In this document: piece after piece, positions 35,200 to 43,025 of the stretch
Layout: every line of letters begins with the position of its first letter
How positions within the stretch are numbered: position 1 is the first letter of the stretch
NCBI GenBank assembly: GCA_910576545.1
Contig: CAJTKM010000010.1
Span: 1-64,000, forward strand
DNA: 64,000 bases
Reading direction: 5' to 3'
From: Lachnospiraceae bacterium
GTDB taxonomy: Bacteria; Bacillota; Clostridia; Lachnospirales; Anaerotignaceae
The notes under the pieces: model-generated
Databases searched by the model: none
Seen by the model: the letters and a program-made list of their open reading frames with translations, nothing else
What the model was told of the DNA's origin: nothing
Position numbers and translations under genes: made by a program

Positions 35200-35475
35200 T
35201 TATATCCCTGCCATTGGCGGGGCGGAATGTGATATTTCTTCCGGTTCATTTTCCGCTGCCGCAGCCTTCTTTTTTGACCCGCTTTTCTCCTTATTTTCCA
35301 TTTCCATATCCTCGATGTACTCCCTGACGTCGGCGGGGACGAGCCGTTTATAGAGCCGTTCCAGCGTATCCGTCAGCTCCTTTTCCACCGGGACGTCTTT
35401 CTTTCCGGCATAGCGCAGCAGTGCGGTATACCTGTCGGAATCAAATTTTACCTGTACTGTTGTCTGCTTCATCAT
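35200..35475 (-). CDS. DUF6103 family protein
   Basis: 91 residues starting MMKQTTVQVKFDSDRYTAL, followed by VEKELTDTLERLYKRLVPA and VREYIEDME, the recognisable pattern of DUF6103 (small proteins of Gram-positive mobile elements, probably ribbon-helix-helix-like DNA binding). The end is charged, then SHSAPPMAGI. The start follows GAGGTGG. It is in the same operon as the genes upstream and faces the candidate oriT. Confidence 0.75.
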   Translation of the reverse strand: MMKQTTVQVKFDSDRYTALLRYAGKKDVPVEKELTDTLERLYKRLVPADVREYIEDMEMENKEKSGSKKKAAAAENEPEEISHSAPPMAGI

Positions 35476-35482
35476 GACCACC

Positions 35483-36220
35483 TCAACATAAATCCATGCC
35501 GTTTTCCGGCGTATCCAGAGCCTGTTCCGGCTGCTCGAACCACTCCATGTTTGGGAAATAGCCGGAATAAAATTCGCCGCTTTTTTCATCCCTGCAGAGC
35601 AGAATGCCATGGTCACTGCCCTCCGGTTTGACCAGAATGCAGTGGCATTCACCGTTATGGTCGACAAACTGTTCCGCCCCGCCGCCGGACGTGAAGGGCG
35701 TATCCTGCCCGATGTTCCTGCCAAAAAAGGCAAAGTCCTCATCATTCAGCGTGACCGTTTTCTCAATCGTCACCCCGCACCGTATGTCCCCGGCTGCTTG
35801 AAACCAGCCCTCGGCTTGTGAAAAGCTGCGGATATAACTGTTCATCTCCGCAGATCCATAGTGCTTTTCATGATCTATTTTTATCGGCACATATGTATGT
35901 TCCGGCTTTGCCGGATAGAGTTCCATATGCCCACGTAATATGTCTATGTCGGCGTCCCATATCCTTTCATCCGCCAAAAACAGCTCCCGCAGCAGTTCAA
36001 CCTGTCTGCGATCGTCCAGACCGAAAATGTCCAGTTTTACACTGATGCAGGATTCCTTCGGGTCAAACCGGCTCATTATTTTCTCTTTCAGGAAGAGAAC
36101 CCTTTCTATGAAGCTCCGGAATATATCGATTTCCTCTCCCCGCAGTTTATGCAGGAGAGCCTTCATCTGGTCAAATTCCTCCTGCCAGCGTTCATTTTTT
36201 TCGTCTGTTTTCATTTTCAA
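35483..36220 (-). CDS. Unrecognised ICE protein
   Basis: 245 residues, no family named with confidence. N-terminal half helical (FDQMKALLHKLRGEEIDIFR), C-terminal half beta-rich (KTVTLNDEDFAFFGRNIGQD, then GECHCILVKPEGSDHGILL). Ends TPENGMDLC, one of the shared C-terminal tails. It is 8 bases upstream of the DUF6103 gene. Confidence 0.6.
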   Translation of the reverse strand: MKMKTDEKNERWQEEFDQMKALLHKLRGEEIDIFRSFIERVLFLKEKIMSRFDPKESCISVKLDIFGLDDRRQVELLRELFLADERIWDADIDILRGHMELYPAKPEHTYVPIKIDHEKHYGSAEMNSYIRSFSQAEGWFQAAGDIRCGVTIEKTVTLNDEDFAFFGRNIGQDTPFTSGGGAEQFVDHNGECHCILVKPEGSDHGILLCRDEKSGEFYSGYFPNMEWFEQPEQALDTPENGMDLC

Positions 36221-36235
36221 CAGCTCCTTTCCGTC

Positions 36236-36799
36236 TTACATTTCCATGCCTATTCCATCTTCCGGTTCCTCGTCAGGGCCGGTGATATGGACGTATTCCC
36301 CGATGATGCACAGTGCCTCGCTGTAACCGCACGCCTCTTGGGTAATGCGTTTTACCATTTCCTCCGCCTGTTCCTTCATGCCGTTTTTCTCCAATGTTTT
36401 TGACGCAATTCCCATGAGGTTGAAGATGTTTCCGTCCTGCCCGATCAATTCGCAGTCCGGTTTCTGCTCCGGTTTCTGCTCGGAATCCATGCCTATGTGG
36501 TTGTCAAGATAATCACTTAACCACATGCTGCCGAAATTTTCACGGGTCGACAGCCGCCATGCCGTCAGCTTTCCTATGTCCAGATCTACGTCCTCCATAT
36601 CAAATAAAAGACAGGTCAGCCCGTCATTTTCAAACGAATACACCTCATGGAACGTACCGCCGTTTTTGAATATCCCTTCCTCCGCCAGCATCTCATGAAT
36701 GCCGTCCACCCACTCCTGTAAATCACCGCCGCAGCCCTGCAGCACCAGCCCTTCGCTGCCGCGCATCTGTTTCAATTCCTCTATACTTATCCTTTTCAT
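36236..36799 (-). CDS. Unrecognised ICE protein of two small domains
   Basis: 187 residues from ATG 36799, which follows GAGGTGGG; the longer frame upstream overlaps the peptidase gene and is not used. Domain one (about 1-110) contains EGLVLQGCGGDLQEWVDG and KLTAWRLSTRENFGSMWL. Domain two contains DGNIFNLMGIASKTLEKNG and SYEALCIIGEYVHI-like sequence. Both look like modules of large polyvalent ICE proteins, but I cannot give a function. Ends EDGIGMEM. Confidence 0.6.
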   Translation of the reverse strand: MKRISIEELKQMRGSEGLVLQGCGGDLQEWVDGIHEMLAEEGIFKNGGTFHEVYSFENDGLTCLLFDMEDVDLDIGKLTAWRLSTRENFGSMWLSDYLDNHIGMDSEQKPEQKPDCELIGQDGNIFNLMGIASKTLEKNGMKEQAEEMVKRITQEACGYSEALCIIGEYVHITGPDEEPEDGIGMEM

Positions 36800-36812
36800 G
36801 TATTTTCCCACC

Positions 36813-37775
36813 TCATTCCAATAATCTGCCGCCGCCGTACCAGTGCTTGATCCAGTATGAATTTCCCAGATTGGCGTAACCAATCGGGTCGCCTGCATGA
36901 AGCATCTGGTTATCTCCGACATAGATTCCGATATGCGAAACCGGGGAACTGCTGTTATAAGTTCCAGTAAAAAACACCAGATCCCCCGGCTTCAGATCCT
37001 CCTTCGCCACAGGCGCGCACTGGTTATAAATACCCTGCGCAGTCGTGCGGGGGAGGTTGTACACCCCTGATTTCGTATATGACCAGCAGACAAAACCGGA
37101 ACAGTCGAAGCTGGTGGAGGGCGTACTTCCGCCCCAGACATATGGCTTTCCGATATGTTTCGTTGCCTCTCCCATCAGCTTCGCGAATGTTTCGTCGCTG
37201 AACGCCTCTCCGGGGATTCCGGTAATCCCGCCCATCTGGTTTGTCGAAGAATACCCAAACTTGATAAACAGGTATAATTCATGGATTTCCTCCTTTTCTC
37301 TTTCTGTAAAAGAGTAGGGGAGGAAGGTTTCCAGCGCGGAGCATATTTCTTCATCATCTTCGGCATCTGTGAAACAGTTTACGAAATCCTCATAGAAATC
37401 CGAATCGAAATCCGGCTTATCCTCGGTGAAATAAAGGACATAAAAAAAGGACTTGACTTTCGTTTCGTCAAGTTCCACGTCCTCAAAATCCTCTATCGCA
37501 ATTTCCAGCCGTTCAAAGGCGTCCATCATTTCTTCCATGTATTCCGCCAGTTCCTCCGAAACGTTTTCAGGGATTTCGCCCCCGTCAAACACAATCCTTG
37601 CGATTTCCTGGCTGTACCCCGCCTTAGCGTTCGCAATGGAAACCAGCGCAAGGAACGGGATCAGGAGCATGATAACCAGCCCCGCCAGCACAGACGCCAC
37701 AAACGTCCGCAGCCTTTTATCCTCTACCAGCCCTGCCGCAGCTTTCGCCGCAAGGGCTGCCATTGGGCCTGCCAT
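36813..37775 (-). CDS. C40 (NlpC/P60) peptidoglycan peptidase of the transfer apparatus
   Basis: 320 residues. An N-terminal membrane segment (about 24-48) anchors the protein; an acidic helical spacer follows; the NlpC/P60 domain (about 200-320) has the catalytic Cys225 in SFDCSGFVCW, the His in SHIGIYVG and the YVWGGSTP loop. Such enzymes open the cell wall for the conjugation channel (Tn916 Orf14/CwlT type, here without a lysozyme domain). The gene before it is separated by a hairpin repeat. Confidence 0.88.
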   Translation of the reverse strand: MAGPMAALAAKAAAGLVEDKRLRTFVASVLAGLVIMLLIPFLALVSIANAKAGYSQEIARIVFDGGEIPENVSEELAEYMEEMMDAFERLEIAIEDFEDVELDETKVKSFFYVLYFTEDKPDFDSDFYEDFVNCFTDAEDDEEICSALETFLPYSFTEREKEEIHELYLFIKFGYSSTNQMGGITGIPGEAFSDETFAKLMGEATKHIGKPYVWGGSTPSTSFDCSGFVCWSYTKSGVYNLPRTTAQGIYNQCAPVAKEDLKPGDLVFFTGTYNSSSPVSHIGIYVGDNQMLHAGDPIGYANLGNSYWIKHWYGGGRLLE

Positions 37776-37975
37776 CGCACCGCCTCCTTTTCTTTTGTCT
37801 GGATAAAGACCGTGGGGTGCCGCCCCACCACCCCGCGAGGGATTTCATCCCTCGACCCTTCAGCCGCCGCATTTTTTGCGGCGGGACACAAAGTTTGGGA
37901 TCAAGCCCTTTTCAAAGGGCTTGCGGAGGTTTGGAGGCAGAGCCTCCAAGGCTTTCCTGCATTAAAAAAGTCCCG
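37776..37975. repeat. Modular hairpin repeat, copy 3
   Basis: Begins GTGGGGTGCCGCCCCAC, continues CGAGGGATTTCATCCCTCG, GCCGCATTTTTTGCGGC and CAAGCCCTTTTCAAAGGGCTTG, and ends TTTGGAGGCAGAGCCTCCAA. Five hairpins in a row, upstream of the C40 peptidase gene. Confidence 0.88.
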
Positions 37976-39232
37976 TCACAGAGTGAAATCCATTCCGTTC
38001 TCAGGAGGCTTTTGCTCCTGTGTTTCCTGCATATATTCCTCCAGCGTTACCATTTCGCCAAGGTAGTTGAAGTCATCTTCTTTGACTCCATAAAAACCGT
38101 TTTCCATCGGGAATTCCTGCTTTGACAGAACCGTCCCCCAATGGTTCGCCATGACATAGCGTTCGAGCGTTGCAGGAATCCCGCTGAAACCATCTGTTTC
38201 CCTGACATCGTAGCAGTACAGCACTTCCGGTACAGTGTCCCTGTCCAGCCTTGCGTTAGTGAACAATGCCTCCACGCCATCAATCTCCACACGCTCAAAC
38301 CATTCACTTCTTGCATCATTTGACATTTCAGATACGCCTCCTTCTTTGATTTCCTCTGCTCCGTTGAAAAATTTTTCCTTCAGTTCCTGTACCGCCGCAA
38401 AGATCGCCGGGTTCCAGCCGCCATACAGCCGTTTGTAATCTACCGACATGACGTCCGACCCATCTATGTACCGCACCAGTTCTACGTTTCCCATGTTCCG
38501 GTTTTCAATCCCAAGCGTTTTTCCATGTTCCGGCGGCATCCCACGGTAATACTCTACGGCTTCTGACAGCCTGGCAAACGGATGCACCAGCAGGGGGTTC
38601 CTCCCGCTGCTGCCGGTTACATAAAAATATAGTTCCGTTTCCTGTTCCGGACAAAAATACTCTTGTCCCCCGACCAATGCCTGTTCCACCTCCGCGATAT
38701 GGAAGCGGACAGGGCGGCCTTCCGGATCTATCCCACAGAGCGTCTGTTCCCAGCCGTGCCAGTCGATCTCCTGCGTTTCTGAAATCCGCAGCTCACTGCC
38801 GGAGGAAAGCCGCACCGTATCGCCCGGCTGGAGAGCGTCCAGTTCTTCCAGGATATGCATATCGTTTGCCTGCAAAATCTCGTCTATAAATTCCGGAGTT
38901 TTTGCGAAACCAAAGGAATCCACGAATGCCGCAGATATGTTTCCTTCGCGGTTCTGCACAACAATGTCGCTGACCGACAGCGAACGCCCTGTAAAATCCT
39001 CCGGCCTGTCCAGGTTAAACCGCTGATATATTTGTTCCAGCGTATCCGTGAACCGCAGGGGTTCCACATAAACCAGTTCGTAATTCTCCCTATGGATCTC
39101 CAACCCCCTCCGGCCGAGTTCCCTTGTTCCGGCAAAGAGATAGTCGCGTTTATCCTCTTTCACCTGATAAATGCCAAGGAGGCTGCGCCGGCCTCTCACC
39201 AGTGCAGCCTCCTGCAATTTCTTATTTTTCAC
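37976..39232 (-). CDS. YodL- and LPD28-domain protein
   Basis: 418 residues. The N-terminal YodL domain (about 15-105) has NYELVYVEPLRFTDTLEQIY and GRSLSVSDIVV. The middle part (about 140-285) contains a second small domain (HPFARLSEAVEYYRGMPPEH). The LPD28 domain (about 310-375) has ERVEIDGVEALFTNARLD and ERYVMANHWGTVLSKQ. These domains occur in polyvalent proteins of phages and conjugative elements, thought to protect or prepare transferred DNA. The C-terminus PENGMDFTL matches the shared tail. Confidence 0.78.
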   Translation of the reverse strand: MKNKKLQEAALVRGRRSLLGIYQVKEDKRDYLFAGTRELGRRGLEIHRENYELVYVEPLRFTDTLEQIYQRFNLDRPEDFTGRSLSVSDIVVQNREGNISAAFVDSFGFAKTPEFIDEILQANDMHILEELDALQPGDTVRLSSGSELRISETQEIDWHGWEQTLCGIDPEGRPVRFHIAEVEQALVGGQEYFCPEQETELYFYVTGSSGRNPLLVHPFARLSEAVEYYRGMPPEHGKTLGIENRNMGNVELVRYIDGSDVMSVDYKRLYGGWNPAIFAAVQELKEKFFNGAEEIKEGGVSEMSNDARSEWFERVEIDGVEALFTNARLDRDTVPEVLYCYDVRETDGFSGIPATLERYVMANHWGTVLSKQEFPMENGFYGVKEDDFNYLGEMVTLEEYMQETQEQKPPENGMDFTL

Positions 39233-39459
39233 AGTCCTTCACCTCCTGAAAAGCATTAAGACCGTGGGACTCCGTCCCACACCCTGCAAGGGGCACGCCC
39301 CTTGACCCGTTTGCCATCGCATTTCATGCGATGGAGGGCACTTCTGCAAGAATATAAAAAGTTCATATCCTTCGGAAAACGTAGTTTTCCGCAATAAAGT
39401 TTAGGGTCAAGCCCTTTTCAAAGGGCTTGCGGAGGTTTGGAGGCAGAGCCTCCAAGGTT
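39233..39459. repeat. Modular hairpin repeat, copy 4
   Basis: Begins GTGGGACTCCGTCCCAC, then CAAGGGGCACGCCCCTTG, CATCGCATTTCATGCGATG, a GGAAAACGTAGTTTTCC stem, CAAGCCCTTTTCAAAGGGCTTG and TTTGGAGGCAGAGCCTCCAA. Lies between virB4 and the YodL gene. Confidence 0.88.
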
Positions 39460-41265
39460 TTAATCCTTCCTGTAAAACAGCCTTTCCTTGTACGGCTCGG
39501 CCTTCACCACCAGATGGAACACCTCCGAGCCATGCCGGAACACACAAACGCCTTTCGCCGGATGGCTGATCAGGTCGAACAGGCTTTCCTCCAGATGCAG
39601 CATTTCCATGTATTCGCTTTTCGACATCTTACCGGGGTGGAACAGGAACTGGTGCGTCGGGATCGTGAACAGCGGCTTCGTCAGCTCTTTCACCCCCGGC
39701 TGGTTGAAGTCCTCTATGTTCTGGCTGGCAAGCACCACCGCGCTTTCCCGTTTCCGCACGCGCTTCATGGCGTTCCTGATGTATTCCACCGCCACAGTGT
39801 TGGACAGATAGGCGTGTACCTCGTCAATAAACGCCGCCGTATGCCCCTTTGACAGCAGTGCGTCCGACATATAGGACAGTACGTTGAACAGCATCGCGTT
39901 GCGGATTGACACGTCCGCGTCCATGATGCCCCTGACGCCGAAACACAGAAAACTGTCTGATGTAACATTCGTATGCCCGTTGAAAAAGCGGCTGTCCGCG
40001 CCAACGCAGATGGATTTTAGTTTCAGGCACAGATCACGCACCGTTTCCTGCGTGTAAATACTGCTTTTTTCTTCCTTATAATTGCTCAGTTCCTGTTCCG
40101 CCAGCGCGTAAAGGTCTGATAAAATGGGGAACTCATCGTGTTCCAGTTCCCCAAGGTTCCTGTTTTCCGTTATCCCGAAACTTTCATACAGCCGTTCCAA
40201 TAAAATTTCCAGCACATCGGTTTCCGCACTGGAAAAATCCTTGTACGAGCGGAAAAAGTCCCGCAGGAAGGAAATGTGCCTTGACAGAACCGCGCCGCCC
40301 TCCTCCCAGCGTTTCGGTTCCAGCACATTCAGCAGGTACCTTCCTTCCATTAAGTCGATGTAACAGCCGCCAAGGTTCTCCGTCAGGTCGGCATACTCCG
40401 ATTCCACGTCAAGGCAGACAATATCCATGCCGCTTTCCCGCGTATTGCAGAGCAGCAGCTTCATGAGGTAGCTTTTGCCCTCGCCGCTGTTGCCGAGGAT
40501 CAGGATATTGGAGTTGGTTTTATCGGCTGTTTTCCTTCGGAAATCTATGAACAGGTTCGAGCCGTACTTGTCGTACCCGATATAAAAGCCCTCCGGATCA
40601 GCTTTGCCGCTATAATTAAAGGGATACAGGTTGGCGGTGCTGGCGGCGGGCAGCACCCGTTCAAACTGTATGCCGAACCTGTTTTTCCCGCAGGGCTGCA
40701 CGCTTTCAAATCCTTCCTTCTGCCGGAGGAACAGCTTGTCCACCGCAATCTTTGAGCGCGTCAGCTCCGCCTCCACGTCTGCCTGCATTGCTTTCAACTT
40801 TTCCTGAGAGGGCGCGGAAATGTCAATAAATACAGCGCAGTGGAGGAACAGCTCCCTTTCGCTGTGCGCCGTTGCCATTAACCGCATGATATCCTTCATG
40901 TTTTCCTGCGCCACAACCTCCCTGCGGACATCGCCGGAATTCCGGTTCATCAGGTTCACGCTGGTGGCATTTGCGAATATTTTCTTTTCCTCCACAGAAG
41001 AAACCGCCCTTGTGTAGATCCGCAGCGTAATGCCGGAGCGGTCGCCAAGGTGCCGCAGCAGCGCCGTTTCGTCCGTTTTTGTCGGGTACTCCCGTATTGC
41101 CCACACGCTGCGGAACGCATTGCCGCAGATGTAATAGTCCGGATAGAATTTCAGGACGGAAGGGCTGCACAGGTCAAGGAAACCCCTGATTTTCACCTGT
41201 TCTTTCTCTGCCTCCGTCCTGGGAATGTATTCTTTGCTTTTTTTCGTTTTCCTTAGCTTCACCAA
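39460..41265 (-). CDS. VirB4-type conjugation ATPase
   Basis: 601-residue ATPase that powers the type IV channel. Walker A GNSGEGKS (258-265), Walker B in TAAFIDEVHAYLS, and a conserved KRVRKRESAVVLASQNIEDF sensor stretch. The N-terminal half (FLDLCSPSVLKFYPDYYICG) matches the TraC/VirB4 entry domain. The start overlaps the previous gene by 7 bases. Confidence 0.93.
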   Translation of the reverse strand: MVKLRKTKKSKEYIPRTEAEKEQVKIRGFLDLCSPSVLKFYPDYYICGNAFRSVWAIREYPTKTDETALLRHLGDRSGITLRIYTRAVSSVEEKKIFANATSVNLMNRNSGDVRREVVAQENMKDIMRLMATAHSERELFLHCAVFIDISAPSQEKLKAMQADVEAELTRSKIAVDKLFLRQKEGFESVQPCGKNRFGIQFERVLPAASTANLYPFNYSGKADPEGFYIGYDKYGSNLFIDFRRKTADKTNSNILILGNSGEGKSYLMKLLLCNTRESGMDIVCLDVESEYADLTENLGGCYIDLMEGRYLLNVLEPKRWEEGGAVLSRHISFLRDFFRSYKDFSSAETDVLEILLERLYESFGITENRNLGELEHDEFPILSDLYALAEQELSNYKEEKSSIYTQETVRDLCLKLKSICVGADSRFFNGHTNVTSDSFLCFGVRGIMDADVSIRNAMLFNVLSYMSDALLSKGHTAAFIDEVHAYLSNTVAVEYIRNAMKRVRKRESAVVLASQNIEDFNQPGVKELTKPLFTIPTHQFLFHPGKMSKSEYMEMLHLEESLFDLISHPAKGVCVFRHGSEVFHLVVKAEPYKERLFYRKD

Positions 41266-41849
41266 TCCTCCCCCTTTACAAACCGTGCGCCATCATAATC
41301 GTCAAAATAAACCTGTGTGATGTTCTGCACAAAATAAACGGCGTATAACCTTTTGATATCCTCCTTTCCGGCAAGCCTTGCCGTAAAGCCCTCGTCCTTC
41401 AGCAGTTTTTCCATGCGGCTGATGCCCGTCTGCACATCGTCCGCCTCCGGATTATAATCCCGGAAGCGCAGCAGGAACAGGAATTCCCGCGCGGACGCGG
41501 TCTGTATCTGCACCCTGTCAAGGTGCTTCGCGTCCTGCCGGAGCAGCTCCCGCACAGCGTCGCAGGGTTCTTCCTCCATCCGTTTCTGGTAGAAACGCTT
41601 GTTGCCCTCGAAATTTTCCCGCGAATTGATGCAGGCGAGTTCTGTGCTGTCGAAACCCCTCAACAGCGCGGCAAGGCAGCTGACTTTGTGGGTGACAGCG
41701 GATTCGGACAGCACTGCGATGTTGTCCGGTTGCACAAGGAAGTATACGAGGAAGCCCCCGTCAGACGTTTCCACGCCGTTTTCCGCGATATTTTTCGCGC
41801 CGATTTCGTCCCTTGTTGATTTCTTTCTGCCTAATTTTAAGCCCTTCAT
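41259..41849 (-). CDS. Conjugation protein upstream of VirB4
   Basis: 196 residues, mixed alpha/beta, no membrane segment: GGFLVYFLVQPDNIAVLSES, LRFRDYNPEADDVQTGISRM and LYAVYFVQNITQVYFDDYDG. Proteins of this type precede virB4 in Gram-positive transfer operons and overlap it by a few bases. The exact role is not established; a chaperone or adaptor for the ATPase is possible. Confidence 0.65.
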   Translation of the reverse strand: MKGLKLGRKKSTRDEIGAKNIAENGVETSDGGFLVYFLVQPDNIAVLSESAVTHKVSCLAALLRGFDSTELACINSRENFEGNKRFYQKRMEEEPCDAVRELLRQDAKHLDRVQIQTASAREFLFLLRFRDYNPEADDVQTGISRMEKLLKDEGFTARLAGKEDIKRLYAVYFVQNITQVYFDDYDGARFVKGEDW

Positions 41850-41852
41850 CTT

Positions 41853-42083
41853 TCAAACCTCCAGAACCTGCGGTTCCTCCTGCCGTTTATGCCTTTCAAT
41901 AAACGCACGCAGTTCCTGTAACGCTTTTTCTTCCTCTGCCCATATTTCTTCTTCGGTATGGGTAAGGTAATAAAACCAGTTCAGCAGGTGCATGTCCTCG
42001 CATATCATAAACATCCTGTTCGTCCGGTACCGCAGGTATAATTTCCATCTTTTTTTATTGAAATACAAATTGACAACCTCCAT
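41853..42083 (-). CDS. Small hypothetical protein at the head of the transfer operon
   Basis: 76 residues from ATG 42083, with AGAGGA upstream. Basic and aromatic N-terminus (NLYFNKKRWKLYLRYRTNRM), then MHLLNWFYYLTHTEEEIWAE and an acidic helix. No family recognised. It overlies no other gene and is next to the palindrome at 42130-42148 from which the operon is likely controlled. Confidence 0.55.
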   Translation of the reverse strand: MEVVNLYFNKKRWKLYLRYRTNRMFMICEDMHLLNWFYYLTHTEEEIWAEEEKALQELRAFIERHKRQEEPQVLEV

Positions 42084-42129
42084 CCAGTGTTTTATCCTCT
42101 TTCTTTCAGTATAGTACATTGTGTATATA

Positions 42130-42148
42130 TCCACAATATTATTGTGGA
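42130..42148. promoter_or_regulatory. 19-bp palindrome between divergent genes
   Basis: TCCACAATATTATTGTGGA is a perfect palindrome around a single central base. It lies between the transfer genes (minus) and an Xre gene (plus), directly in the promoter region, and is a likely Xre operator. Confidence 0.75.
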
Positions 42149-42188
42149 CAAAATTACAATATAATTGATTTATCCTTTGATTGAGGCG

Positions 42189-42392
42189 GTGATTCCCATC
42201 ATAAGCTATGCCCCGCTTTGGAAAACAATGAAAGAACGCAGCATATCACAATACCAGCTGCTGAAAGCCGGTATTGACAATAAAACGCTGGATTCCCTGA
42301 AGAAAAATAAAAATATCACACTCCTTACATTAGAGAAGCTGTGTACCATCATTGGCTGTACGCCGAATGATGTTGTTGAATTTACGGAATAA
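42189..42392 (+). CDS. Xre-family regulator (HTH_26 type)
   Basis: About 67 residues forming one Cro/C1 helix-turn-helix: YAPLWKTMKERSISQYQLLK, IDNKTLDSLKKNKNITLLTL, CTIIGCTPNDVVEF. GTG 42189, ATT 42192 and TTG 42165 are all in frame; relatives begin with (M)PIISYAPLW, so translation probably starts at GTG 42189 or ATT 42192 after TTGAGGCGG. It likely represses the divergent transfer operon. Confidence 0.8.
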   Translation: MIPIISYAPLWKTMKERSISQYQLLKAGIDNKTLDSLKKNKNITLLTLEKLCTIIGCTPNDVVEFTE

Positions 42393-42428
42393 AGCCTGCC
42401 GCCGTTATCCGGTACGCAGGTTTTATTT
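42393..42428 (+). terminator. Rho-independent terminator of the Xre gene
   Basis: GCCTGC pairs with GCAGG around a short GC-rich loop and runs into TTTTATTTTTTT on the plus strand. Confidence 0.7.
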
Positions 42429-42493
42429 TTTTCCTTTTTTTACTTCTTTCTTTATTTCACTTGTCCTCTGTTTTATATCAAATACCAAGCCTT

Positions 42494-42760
42494 TTATCCG
42501 TCAAACCTCCAGAAAAAATCCTGTTGTGTTGTGATAAAAAACCGGACGGCGAAGCGAATGTAATCCGAGATATTCAGTTCGCCGCCAATGCGCATGGTCA
42601 GGAACGCATACACGCCAACGAGTACGCCGGGGAGCATGAGATGCAGCACCGTGGCACATGCCGCTGACAGTGCCGCGCCGATGATAATGACAAGCATACC
42701 CCGCAGCGTCCACAAGAACATCGTGCTTTTGCCTTTCAAGTTATCTGGGTAAATATACAT
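42494..42760 (-). CDS. Small membrane protein, VirB3-like position
   Basis: 88 residues from ATG 42760 (GGAGG 7 bases before). The N-terminus YIYPDNLKGKSTMFLWTLRG is followed by two membrane segments (about 18-39 and 42-57) and a C-terminal amphipathic part ending TTQQDFFWR. This resembles the small VirB3/PrgI-like inner-membrane proteins that precede VirB4 in Gram-positive systems. The VirB6-, VirB4- and DUF3852-type genes are close by. Confidence 0.65.
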   Translation of the reverse strand: MYIYPDNLKGKSTMFLWTLRGMLVIIIGAALSAACATVLHLMLPGVLVGVYAFLTMRIGGELNISDYIRFAVRFFITTQQDFFWRFDG

Positions 42761-42763
42761 CAA

Positions 42764-43025
42764 AACTGCCTCCTTAAAACCTTAAAGACCTTGGGCTCTG
42801 CCCAAACCCGTCCGCTTTCTTGAAAGAAAGCGGCGCAAAGAACTTTACTGCCACTGCGCAAATGCGCAGCGGAAAACATTATTGGTATTACCTGCAAAAA
42901 CAACGTTTTTGCAAAAATGGGTCAAGGGACAACGTCCCTTGCGGGGTGTTGGGGCAGCGCCCCAAGGTCTTGCTTTTACAAGGTCTTTCCATTAAAAAAT
43001 CCCCGTTTCTTCGGGGATTCCTTCA
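42764..43025. repeat. Modular hairpin repeat, copy 5, with terminator
   Basis: Begins CTTGGGCTCTGCCCAA, then CCGCTTTCTTGAAAGAAAGCGG, CTGCGCAAATGCGCAG, GCAAAAACAACGTTTTTGC and CAAGGGACAACGTCCCTTG, and ends TTGGGGCAGCGCCCCAA. Next to it ATCCCCGTTTCTTCGGGGAT (around 42998-43019) is a minus-strand terminator with a T-run that would follow the HipA-like gene. Confidence 0.85.
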
